This document shows positions 1-5,144 of a DNA stretch of 5,144 bases, piece after piece (position 1 is the stretch's first letter; each line of letters opens with the position of its first letter). The stretch spans positions 1 through 5,144 of the forward strand of contig JAEMSB010000359.1 in assembly GCA_016463045.1 (NCBI GenBank). The letters run 5' to 3'. Under the pieces are notes generated by a model. That model saw nothing but the letters and a program-made list of their open reading frames with translations. It did no database searches and was not told where the DNA came from. Made by a program: the position numbers and the translations under genes. The stretch comes from Niveispirillum sp. GTDB taxonomy: Bacteria > Pseudomonadota > Alphaproteobacteria > Azospirillales > Azospirillaceae.

Positions 1-1050
1 GGGCTGGGTCTGGTGCTGGGGTTGGTGGAGATATCGCTGTGGCTGCGGGCGCTCTTGGGCCTGGGTCTGGTGGTGGGCATCTGGCTGCTGGCGGGGCCTG
101 CCTTTGCCAGGGGCAATATCCTGTTGCCGCAGATCGGGCCGTCCTTGTCGGTGATGCTGGGCCTGTGGCTGACCGATATCTGGCGCGGGCGGAGGGACCG
201 GGACCAGAAGCGGTTCGTGCAGGCGGCCTTTGCCAAATATCTGTCGCCGGCCCTGCTGGATGATATCCTGAAAGACCCGTCCAAGCTGTCCATCGATCCC
301 AAGCGGCGCGACATGTCCTATGTCTTCACCGATGTCGCCGGGTTCACCACCATATCGGAGGGGATGGACGCCACCACGCTGGCCGATGTCATGAACCGCT
401 ATCTGGACGGGATGGTGAAGGTGGTGTTCGCCCATGGCGGCACGGTCGACAAGTTCATCGGCGATGCCGTCTTCGCCCTGTTCGGGGCGCCGCGCGACAT
501 GGCCGACCATGCGGCGCGCGCGGCGGCCTGTGCCCTGGAACTGGACCTGTTCGCGCAAGGTTTTCTGGCGGCAGAGACGGCGGCGGGTCGGCCCTTCGGC
601 GTGACGCGCATCGGCGTGCATTCAGGTCCCGCCAGCGTGGGCAATTTTGGGTCGGATGCGCGGTTTGAATATACGGCCCTGGGCGATGCCGTGAATACGG
701 CGGCGCGCCTGGAAGGGCTGAACAAATATTTCGGCACGCGGGTGGCGATGAGCGGGGCGACCGCGGAACGCTGCCCCGACATTCCGCGCCGTGCCATCGG
801 GCGCATCGTCCTGAAGGGCAAGACCGAACCCATCGCGGTATTCCAGCCCCTGACGGGGGAAGAGGCGACAGGCGGGTTCATGCAGCGTTACGCCCAGGCC
901 TATGCCGCCATGGCGGCGGGGCAGGCCGAGGCGATGGCCCTGTTCCAGGCGCTGGCGGCGGAACGGCCCGAGGATGGGCCGGTGGCCCTGCATCTGGAGC
1001 GGCTGGGCAAGGGCGGTAGCGACGATCTGGTCGTCATGTCGGATAAGTAA
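1..1050 (+). CDS. CHASE2-type membrane-bound class III adenylate cyclase, C-terminal part (5' end outside window)
   Basis: Makes a cyclic nucleotide, most likely cAMP from ATP, on the cytoplasmic side of the inner membrane. The frame is open from base 1, so the start lies to the left; the GTG at 13 sits inside a hydrophobic helix and is not a credible start. Two hydrophobic segments (about 10-105 and 130-180) are followed by a basic stretch (RGRRDRDQKR) and the linker 'FAKYLSPALLDDILKDP', an arrangement typical of the membrane part and linker after a CHASE2 sensor. The catalytic domain follows. Metal-binding Asp are at 331 (FTDVAGFT) and 463 (KFIGDAVFALFG). The adenine-selecting Lys is at 451, with Thr at 673 (EYTALGD) as its partner. 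The transition-state Asn and Arg are at 694 and 706 (NTAARLE). All key residues are present, so the enzyme should be active. Lys/Thr fits the class IIIb form and ATP rather than GTP. The CHASE2 domain itself is not in view and is inferred. The next gene encodes a cyclic-nucleotide receiver 63 bp downstream. Confidence 0.9.
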   Translation, partial: GLGLVLGLVEISLWLRALLGLGLVVGIWLLAGPAFARGNILLPQIGPSLSVMLGLWLTDIWRGRRDRDQKRFVQAAFAKYLSPALLDDILKDPSKLSIDPKRRDMSYVFTDVAGFTTISEGMDATTLADVMNRYLDGMVKVVFAHGGTVDKFIGDAVFALFGAPRDMADHAARAAACALELDLFAQGFLAAETAAGRPFGVTRIGVHSGPASVGNFGSDARFEYTALGDAVNTAARLEGLNKYFGTRVAMSGATAERCPDIPRRAIGRIVLKGKTEPIAVFQPLTGEEATGGFMQRYAQAYAAMAAGQAEAMALFQALAAERPEDGPVALHLERLGKGGSDDLVVMSDK

Positions 1051-1102
1051 TCCGCTTGCCAAGGGGGCGCTGCGGGACCGATAACACGCCATCGCATTCA
1101 GA

Positions 1103-1107
1103 AAGGG
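1103..1107 (+). promoter_or_regulatory. Ribosome binding site of the cNMP-binding protein gene
   Basis: AAGGG lies 6 nt before the ATG at 1114. It fixes that start, which also places the beta-roll at the normal distance from the N-terminus. Confidence 0.6.
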
Positions 1108-1113
1108 CTGGTC

Positions 1114-1560
1114 ATGGCCGAGGGCATTCTTAACCGCAAATTCGTGCCGGCCGGCAAGCAGCTGTTCCTGACGGGTGAGCGCGGCGAGCATATGTATTTG
1201 GTGCAGTCCGGTCGCATCCGCATCTGGCGCGGGGAGCCGGAGCATCCGGTCGTGCTGGCCGAGGTGGGGCCGAACTGCCTGTTCGGGGAAATGGCCCTGA
1301 TCGATGAGGGCACGCGGTCGGCCTGCGCCCATGCGGTTGAGGATACGACCCTGATCGTGATTTCCGGCGAAAAGGTGCGCCAGCGCCTGACCGAGGCCGA
1401 TCCGTTCGTGGCCAGCATCGTGCGCATCCTGGCCCGCAACCTGCGCGCCGCCAATGACCAGCTGGAAGGGTTGATGGGGCAGGTTTTGGCCGTCAGCGCC
1501 ATCAAGGCCCGCGAAATCGCGCCCAACAGCGATACGCAGACGCTAGCGGATGAGAGGTGA
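1114..1560 (+). CDS. Stand-alone cyclic nucleotide-binding (cNMP) domain protein, Crp/Fnr-like sensor without HTH
   Basis: Probably binds cAMP (or cGMP) and passes the signal on by protein-protein contact. The 148-residue protein is one cNMP-binding beta-roll (about 8-95) followed by a helix (about 97-127) resembling the CRP dimer helix, then a short polar tail. The phosphate-binding cassette is intact at residues 57-70, 'FGEMALIDEGTRSA': Glu59 would hold the ribose 2'-OH, and Arg68 with Ser69 the cyclic phosphate, matching Glu72, Arg82 and Ser83 of E. coli CRP. No helix-turn-helix follows, so it is not a DNA-binding regulator of the usual CRP kind. The ATG start is supported by an AAGGG Shine-Dalgarno at 1103-1107 with a 6-nt spacer. 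It lies 63 bp after the cyclase on the same strand with no evident terminator or promoter between, so an operon is likely. Its direct target cannot be read from the sequence. It ends 3 bp from the convergent repressor gene. Confidence 0.88.
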   Translation: MAEGILNRKFVPAGKQLFLTGERGEHMYLVQSGRIRIWRGEPEHPVVLAEVGPNCLFGEMALIDEGTRSACAHAVEDTTLIVISGEKVRQRLTEADPFVASIVRILARNLRAANDQLEGLMGQVLAVSAIKAREIAPNSDTQTLADER

Positions 1561-1563
1561 GGA

Positions 1564-2595
1564 TCAGCCCCGCCGCCGCGTCGAGCCGCGCACAACCAGT
1601 TTCGCCGGGATGATGGTGCGGTCCAGCAATTGGTCGTTCATCAGGCGCAGCAGGTTTTCCACCAGCAATTCGCCCGCCGCCACCGTGTCCTGACGCACCG
1701 TCGTCAAGGGCGGGTTGGTGTAGCTGGCGGCCTGGATATCGTCAAAGCCGATCACCGAGACATCGCCTGGTACCGTCAGGCCCCGGTCGCGCAGGGCATG
1801 CAGGGCGCCGATGGCCACCAGATCGCAGGCGGCGACGACGGCATCGAAGGGCTGGCCGCTGTCCAGCAGGCGCATCGCGGCGGCGTGGCCGGCCTCTTCG
1901 GAGGTCTGGCTGTCCAGACGCAGGGCGGGGTCGGCGGATAGGCCGGCGGCGGCCAATGCCTTCAGATAGCCCTGGTGCCGGTCACGATATTCGGGGCAGT
2001 TTTCCGAGATATCGCCCAGGAAGGCGATGCGGCGATGGCCCATGGCGATCAGGTGGCTGACGGCATCGGCCATGCCCTGCACATTGTCCGACCCGATGAA
2101 ATGGCCAGGCTGTCCGGGCAGGACGGGACCCCAGGTGATGTACTGAATGCCCGCTTCATCCAGCGACGATATCTTGTCCAGGTAGGAGGTGTAGTCGCCA
2201 TATCCCAGAAAGATGATGCCGTCCGCCCGCTTGGACGCCGCGTAATCGGCGTGCCAGTCGTTGGAGGATTGCTGAAACGAGATGAGAAGATCATAGCCAC
2301 GCTTGGCACAGGCGCGGGTCACACTGCCCAGGATGGACAGGAAGAAGGGGTTGATCAGCGATTCAGAGGTGCCCGGATCCTCATACAGCAGCAGGGCCAG
2401 CGTGTTGGTACGCTGGGACCGCAGGTTGCGGGCATTCACATCGACCTTGTAGTTCAGGGCGCGGGCGGCCTGTTCGACCTTGAGGCGCGTATCCTCACTG
2501 ACCATGCTGTCCCGGCGCAGGGCGCGCGAGACCGTGGATTGTGATACGCCCGCCAGTTCGGCGATATCAAATGACGTCGGCCTTTTCGCCCGCAT
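1564..2595 (-). CDS. LacI/GalR-family transcriptional repressor
   Basis: A dimeric DNA-binding repressor whose operator binding is normally released or modified by a small ligand, often a sugar. From the chosen ATG (2593-2595) it is 343 residues, the usual family length. The N-terminal HTH (about 8-27, 'FDIAELAGVSQSTVSRAL') has Gln19-Ser20 at the operator-specificity positions (Tyr-Gln in E. coli LacI). The hinge helix is near 55-60 (ARNLRS), with Leu58 as the expected minor-groove wedge. A periplasmic-binding-protein-like ligand domain runs from about 63 to the end. Family landmarks include 'NPFFLSILGSV', 'RDRHQGY' (Arg206), 'ACDLVAIGAL' (Cys257-Asp258, where Asn/Ser-Asp is usual) and 'VIGFDDIQAASYTNPPLTTVRQD'. 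The frame stays open upstream to a GTG/ATG-type start at 2796, but that would add 67 unrelated residues and overlap the protease gene. The ATG at 2595 has only a weak GGGA Shine-Dalgarno 5 nt upstream. No sugar uptake or hydrolase gene is nearby, so its targets and ligand are unknown. Its neighbour upstream on the same strand is the protease, 148 bp away. Confidence 0.92.
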   Translation of the reverse strand: MRAKRPTSFDIAELAGVSQSTVSRALRRDSMVSEDTRLKVEQAARALNYKVDVNARNLRSQRTNTLALLLYEDPGTSESLINPFFLSILGSVTRACAKRGYDLLISFQQSSNDWHADYAASKRADGIIFLGYGDYTSYLDKISSLDEAGIQYITWGPVLPGQPGHFIGSDNVQGMADAVSHLIAMGHRRIAFLGDISENCPEYRDRHQGYLKALAAAGLSADPALRLDSQTSEEAGHAAAMRLLDSGQPFDAVVAACDLVAIGALHALRDRGLTVPGDVSVIGFDDIQAASYTNPPLTTVRQDTVAAGELLVENLLRLMNDQLLDRTIIPAKLVVRGSTRRRG

Positions 2596-2612
2596 CGTTA
2601 TCCCGGCTTCTG

Positions 2613-2631
2613 CCTGGTTGTTCCCTGGTTG
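2613..2631. repeat. Two direct copies of an 8-bp word, 11 bp apart, at the predicted repressor transcription start
   Basis: CCTGGTTG occurs at 2613-2620 and again at 2624-2631 (CAACCAGG on the coding strand). The centre-to-centre distance of 11 bp is about one helical turn, so a protein could touch both copies from one face. The pair covers the predicted transcription start and 5' leader of the LacI-family gene, a natural place for an operator. It is not the CG-centred palindrome expected of a LacI-family operator, so self-repression through it is not implied. Chance is possible for words this short. Confidence 0.45.
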
Positions 2632-2634
2632 CAC

Positions 2635-2662
2635 CATATAGAGGGGGCCGGTCTTCTGGCAA
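2635..2662 (-). promoter_or_regulatory. Candidate sigma70-type promoter of the LacI-family gene
   Basis: On the minus strand, TTGCCA (2657-2662) and TATATG (2635-2640) are separated by 16 bp and match the -35/-10 consensus at 5/6 and 4/6. Transcription would begin near 2628, about 33 nt before the ATG at 2595. It lies in the 148-bp gap between the protease stop and the repressor start. The match is by eye only, and in a GC-rich alphaproteobacterium promoters may deviate, so this is tentative. Confidence 0.35.
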
Positions 2663-2743
2663 TCAGGCGAATGGGTAGGACGGGTGCTTCGCGGCACCAG
2701 TGTTGCCCTTTCGCCAATGATGCGGGTCCCCACGCCTGTCGTG

Positions 2744-5143
2744 TTACCCGAAATAGTCCCAATCAATACCGGCCAACCGCCCTTCGGCCTGACCATAGGC
2801 TACGAAATGCTTCACGGCGTTCACGCCCGCCGCCGCGACATCGGGATTGAGGCGCAGATATTCCTGGGCGTTGAAATAGGGGCTGGCCTGCCGCCCCTCA
2901 TTCAGACCATAGTTCAGGTAATGGTCCAGCGCCTGGATGGCTCCCGCCCGCACGGCCCCGGCCACGTCCGGGTTCTTTTGCAGATAATAAGCGGTGTCGA
3001 AGTAGAGCGAGGCGGCGCGGCCTTCCGCCTGACCATATTTCAGGAAATGGGTATAGCCGCTTTCCAGTGAGCCATTACGCACGGCGGCGGCAATGTCGGG
3101 GTAGCGGTCCAGATAGAAGCCTTCGTTGAACAGGGTAAAGCCGGTGGCGCCGGGCCGCCCCTCAATCCGGCCATAGGCGTCGTAATGCGACTGGCCCGAT
3201 ATGAAAAGCCCCGCCCGTACTGCCGCAGCCACATCGGGGTTGGCAGCCAGATATCCCGCCTCATTGAACAGCGACCCGCCGGCCCCGCCCAGGAACAGGG
3301 CCCCACGGTTGAAGACGGCGATTTCCACACCGGTCAGGAAATCCTGGCCATCCGGCCCCGCCATGAGAAAGCCGTCGCCATCCCGCGTCAGGCTGAAGGC
3401 CGACCGTTCGCCCCCGAGCAAGGCGATATCGATGCCGCCACCGCCATTCAGCCGGTCATCACCCGCCCCGCCGACCAGAATGTCGAAGCCCGACCCGCCG
3501 GTCAGCGTGTCGGCCCCGCGCCCGCCATTGAGATAGGTATCCAGGCTGCTGGCCTTCAGGCTGTCGCCCGCGTCGCCACCATAGGCGCGTTCGATCTCGC
3601 CTGCCCGGAACAGAGCCTTGCTGGTGGCATCCAGGCTGGCCTGCCCTGCCCCCAGATCGATCTGCACGGCGCGCGTCAGGGCGGCTCCGTTCAGCGTGTC
3701 CGCGCCACCCTGCCGGTCATTCAGACGGATCTCGCCGCTTAATCGGTCATTGATCAGGAACAGATCGTCATTGCCCCGATCCTCCCCAAACACGCGCAGG
3801 GTCCAGGATTTCACCTCACCGACATTGCCATTCTGGCCGCCGGTGACCTTCAGGGTCCAGTCACCCTGCGCCTGTTGCCCCATCAGGGCGGCGCTGGAGA
3901 AGGTGAAGCGGATATCCTGCTGCGAGGAACCATGAGTAGATATCAGCCCCGATCCGGGACGTTCCAGAAGTCGCGCGGTCGCGCCGGTCGGGCTGATCAA
4001 CTGGATCGTCAGATCGCCGATCCAGGTATGGTTGATGGCCACCTCCACTTCGACATGTTCGATAGCCATATTGGCGGCGAGCGTCACCGACGAGGTAGTG
4101 AAGCGGTCGGTCAGGATCGGCAGGCCGACATCGGGCCGGTAGCTGGCGGTCAGGCTCTGTTCATTGGCCAATGTGCGCTGACCCTGCCAGGTTTCCGCCA
4201 GACGCACGGCGGTGCGGGCATCAACGACGCCAAAGCCCTTCTGCGTGTCGTGCCACAGTTCCGTGCCGTTCCAGCCGAGGGCGCCCGGTTTTGCGGGATC
4301 GGACGATCGGTTACCGCCGCTGGCGGCCAGGATCATCTGAACGTCACGGTAGCCAAGCGTTGGATTGGCCTCCAGCATCAGTGCAACGACACCGGAAATG
4401 CCAGGGGCGGCGAAGCTAGTGCCCGACTTGGTCGTGCTGTCGCCCGCCTCATACCCCACGCTGCCGGCCCGGTCGCTGGTCAGGATATCGACGCCGGGGG
4501 CCGCCACCAGTACCGACGTGCCCGGTGTGGAGAAGTCGGCGACAATTCCCTGATTGTTCGTCGCGGCGACGGCGATGGTGAAGCGGCTGTTCTGGAAGTT
4601 ATGCAGATTGCCGTTATCGCCGAATTCCCCACTATTACCGGCGGATTGCACCACCACGGTGCCCAGCCCGTCGCGGCCTTCAGCCACCAACCGGCGCAGG
4701 GCTGCGGCACTGGCCGTCATGGTCGTGCCGAAATCATCCATGAAGGCGCTGTTGGGTGAGTGTTGGAAGGCGTTGCCCAGGCCCCAGCTGTTATTCAGCA
4801 CATCCACCTTGCCCAGGGCATGGGCGAAGGCACGGGCTACGGTCTGGTCCAAGGTGGCGGGTGTGCCACCCAGCCGGCTGTACATTGAAACAAGGTCGGC
4901 GTTATAGGCGACGCCGATGCCGCCAATATCGTTGCGTTCCGCAGCGATGACGCCGGCCACGGCAGTGCCATGATTATCCTGCGCCCGCACCGGAACCCCG
5001 CCGGGCAGGCCGGTGTCGGCATTGATCGACAGGTCGATGCGCTGATTATCGTCCAGATCGGGATGGGTGCGGTCGATCCCCTGATCCAGAACGCCCACCC
5101 CCTGGCATTTCCGGTGTCGTTGCACTGATGCTGGAGGCCAATC
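2744..5143 (-). CDS. Secreted-type S8B (kexin-like) serine protease with P domain, RTX repeats and C-terminal YL..NPDVA repeats; 5' end missing or chimeric
   Basis: A subtilisin-fold endopeptidase, probably calcium-dependent and exported. Residues are numbered from the GTG at 5125. The catalytic Asp14 is in 'GVLDQGID', His52 in 'DNHGTAVAG', oxyanion Asn164 in 'SAGNSG' and Ser237 in 'SGTSFAAP', so the charge-relay set is complete. 'LEANPTLGYRDVQ' (251-263) and 'KGFGVVDARTAVRLAETW' (296-313) are kexin/furin-type signatures. A P (Homo B) domain spans about 340-447 ('NHTWIGDLTIQLISPTG', 'GDWTLKV', 'VKSWTLRVFG'). RTX nonapeptides lie at 534-569 with a typical RTX cap ('SLTRDGDGFLMAGPDGQDFLTGVEIAVF'). 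Four 42-46 residue repeats fill 619-793. RTX tails usually mark type I (ABC) secretion, but no secretion genes are visible here. The frame is open to the window edge, yet everything beyond about 5098 is an inverted copy of 4362-4407, so residues 1-9 and the codons before them are not genuine protease sequence. GTG 5125 is therefore unlikely to be the real start. The natural N-terminus, and any signal or propeptide, is missing. Confidence 0.9.
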   Translation of the reverse strand, partial: DWPPASVQRHRKCQGVGVLDQGIDRTHPDLDDNQRIDLSINADTGLPGGVPVRAQDNHGTAVAGVIAAERNDIGGIGVAYNADLVSMYSRLGGTPATLDQTVARAFAHALGKVDVLNNSWGLGNAFQHSPNSAFMDDFGTTMTASAAALRRLVAEGRDGLGTVVVQSAGNSGEFGDNGNLHNFQNSRFTIAVAATNNQGIVADFSTPGTSVLVAAPGVDILTSDRAGSVGYEAGDSTTKSGTSFAAPGISGVVALMLEANPTLGYRDVQMILAASGGNRSSDPAKPGALGWNGTELWHDTQKGFGVVDARTAVRLAETWQGQRTLANEQSLTASYRPDVGLPILTDRFTTSSVTLAANMAIEHVEVEVAINHTWIGDLTIQLISPTGATARLLERPGSGLISTHGSSQQDIRFTFSSAALMGQQAQGDWTLKVTGGQNGNVGEVKSWTLRVFGEDRGNDDLFLINDRLSGEIRLNDRQGGADTLNGAALTRAVQIDLGAGQASLDATSKALFRAGEIERAYGGDAGDSLKASSLDTYLNGGRGADTLTGGSGFDILVGGAGDDRLNGGGGIDIALLGGERSAFSLTRDGDGFLMAGPDGQDFLTGVEIAVFNRGALFLGGAGGSLFNEAGYLAANPDVAAAVRAGLFISGQSHYDAYGRIEGRPGATGFTLFNEGFYLDRYPDIAAAVRNGSLESGYTHFLKYGQAEGRAASLYFDTAYYLQKNPDVAGAVRAGAIQALDHYLNYGLNEGRQASPYFNAQEYLRLNPDVAAAGVNAVKHFVAYGQAEGRLAGIDWDYFG
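2747..3271 (-). repeat. Four C-terminal 'YL..NPDVA..V..G....HY..YG..EGR' protein repeats
   Basis: Residues 619-793 form four units: R1 3134-3271, R2 3005-3133, R3 2879-3004, R4 2747-2878. Shared positions are an opening Phe (F620, F666, F709, F751), Tyr-Leu, (N/Y)PD(V/I)A, AVR(A/N)G, H(Y/F), YG and EGR. Phe-to-Phe spacing is 46, 43 and 42 residues. R4 is about four residues shorter in the middle (AAAGVNAVKHF) and ends in IDWDYFG, the C-terminus. The DNA copies have diverged, so the repeat is old. I know similar 'YPDVA...HY..G..EGR' motifs from alphaproteobacterial surface proteins and glycosyltransferases, but can name no function with confidence. Confidence 0.85.
3419..3526 (-). repeat. Four tandem RTX (hemolysin-type calcium-binding) nonapeptides
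   Basis: Residues 534-569 read GGRGADTLT, GGSGFDILV, GGAGDDRLN, GGGGIDIAL, close to the GGxGxDxLx consensus of calcium-binding beta-rolls. Degenerate RTX-like sequence precedes them ('GGADTLNG', 'IDLGAGQA', 'AYGGDAGDSL') and an RTX cap follows. The third repeat is the best match. Such rolls fold on calcium outside the cell and are usual in type I secretion substrates. Confidence 0.88.
3785..4108 (-). other. P domain (proprotein convertase P / Homo B) of the protease
   Basis: Residues about 340-447 form the beta-sandwich that follows and stabilises the catalytic domain in kexin and furin relatives. Landmarks are 'IEHVEVEVAINHTWIGDLTIQLISPTG', the Leu-rich 'ARLLERPGSG', 'FTFSSAALMGQQAQGDWTLKV' and the closing 'GEVKSWTLRVFG'. 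In its relatives this domain is needed for a stable, active enzyme. Confidence 0.85.
4362..4407 (+). repeat. 46-bp inverted repeat, internal arm (inside protease active-site Ser region)
   Basis: This segment is exactly the reverse complement of 5099-5144. Here it is in its natural coding context: on the minus strand it encodes residues 241-254, PGISGVVALMLEAN, the helix just after the catalytic Ser237 that is conserved in kexin-type proteases. Identity stops at 4408 (C here, the equivalent of G in the other arm). Confidence 0.97.
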
Positions 5144-5144
5144 C
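5099..5144 (-). repeat. 46-bp inverted repeat, terminal arm (reaches the window edge; out of context)
   Basis: Perfect reverse complement of 4362-4407, continuing to the last base, so its true length is unknown. Read in the protease frame it gives DWPPASVQRHRKCQG, an antisense reading of the active-site helix and not protease-like, directly before genuine 'GVGVLDQGIDRTHPDL'. Up to four C (5099-5102) could belong to either side of the junction, as in a microhomology join. The likely causes are a fold-back amplification or ligation chimera, or an assembler overlap at a contig end. A true genomic inversion is less likely but not excluded. Confidence 0.95.

Noticed and set aside
622..1332. Minus-strand open frame spanning the cyclase and cNMP-receiver genes
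   Set aside because: It is the shadow of two strongly supported plus-strand genes, with no domain or ribosome binding site of note.
1975..2544. Plus-strand open frame opposite the LacI-family gene
   Set aside because: It overlaps well-conserved repressor coding sequence on the other strand and its translation resembles no family I know.
2683..2698. Hairpin GGTGC-TTCGCG-GCACC as terminator of the protease gene
   Set aside because: The stem is only 5 bp and no T-run follows on the minus strand, so it cannot be supported as an intrinsic terminator.
2596..2796. Extension of the LacI-family gene by 67 codons to a start at 2796
   Set aside because: The added residues are not family-like, would overlap the end of the protease gene, and the ATG at 2595 puts the HTH at its normal place next to the N-terminus.
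3875..4759. Long plus-strand open frame (294 codons) opposite the protease
   Set aside because: It is antisense to clear S8 and P domain coding sequence, has no recognisable domain, and is expected from high-GC codon bias.
4408..5098. Segment between the inverted-repeat arms as an insertion sequence or other mobile element
   Set aside because: It encodes only the protease catalytic domain, with no transposase and no target duplication.
5099..5125. GTG at 5123-5125 as the true start of the protease
   Set aside because: It lies inside the inverted-repeat arm, encodes antisense of the active-site helix, and would leave no signal peptide or propeptide before the catalytic Asp.

Overview
The window is strongly GC-rich and gene-dense, with codons mostly ending in G or C. 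The gene content suggests an alphaproteobacterium, possibly of the Rhodospirillales/Azospirillum type: a CHASE2-type adenylate cyclase, a LacI-family repressor, and an RTX-bearing kexin-like protease with C-terminal 'NPDVA...EGR' repeats. The taxonomic call is inference from protein style. No rRNA, tRNA, CRISPR array or insertion sequence was seen.

Layout: (1) 1-1050 (+) is the C-terminal part of a membrane-bound class III nucleotide cyclase, cut by the left window edge. (2) 1114-1560 (+) is a stand-alone 148-residue cyclic-nucleotide-binding protein in the same orientation, probably co-transcribed with the cyclase. The two form a plausible cAMP producer/receiver pair. (3) 1564-2595 (-) is a LacI/GalR-family repressor. 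It converges on gene 2 with only 3 bp between the stop codons. (4) 2596-2743 is the only sizeable intergenic stretch. It holds a candidate promoter for the repressor and an 11-bp-phased direct repeat at the predicted transcription start. (5) 2744 to the right edge (-) is a large secreted-type protease: S8B (kexin/subtilisin) catalytic domain, P domain, four RTX nonapeptides, and four 42-46 residue repeats at the C-terminus.

The most important anomaly is at the right edge. The last 46 bases (5099-5144) are a perfect reverse complement of 4362-4407, which lies inside the same protease gene just after the catalytic serine. As a result, the protein stops resembling a protease immediately upstream of the catalytic-Asp motif, and the preceding residues are an antisense reading of the gene's own active-site helix. 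This looks most like a fold-back chimera or an assembly artefact at a contig end. A real inversion is the alternative. The true N-terminus of the protease, including any signal peptide, is therefore not in the window.

No wholly new system is evident. The points worth following are the inverted repeat, the unusual protease architecture with its C-terminal repeat module, and the cyclase/cNMP-receiver pair.
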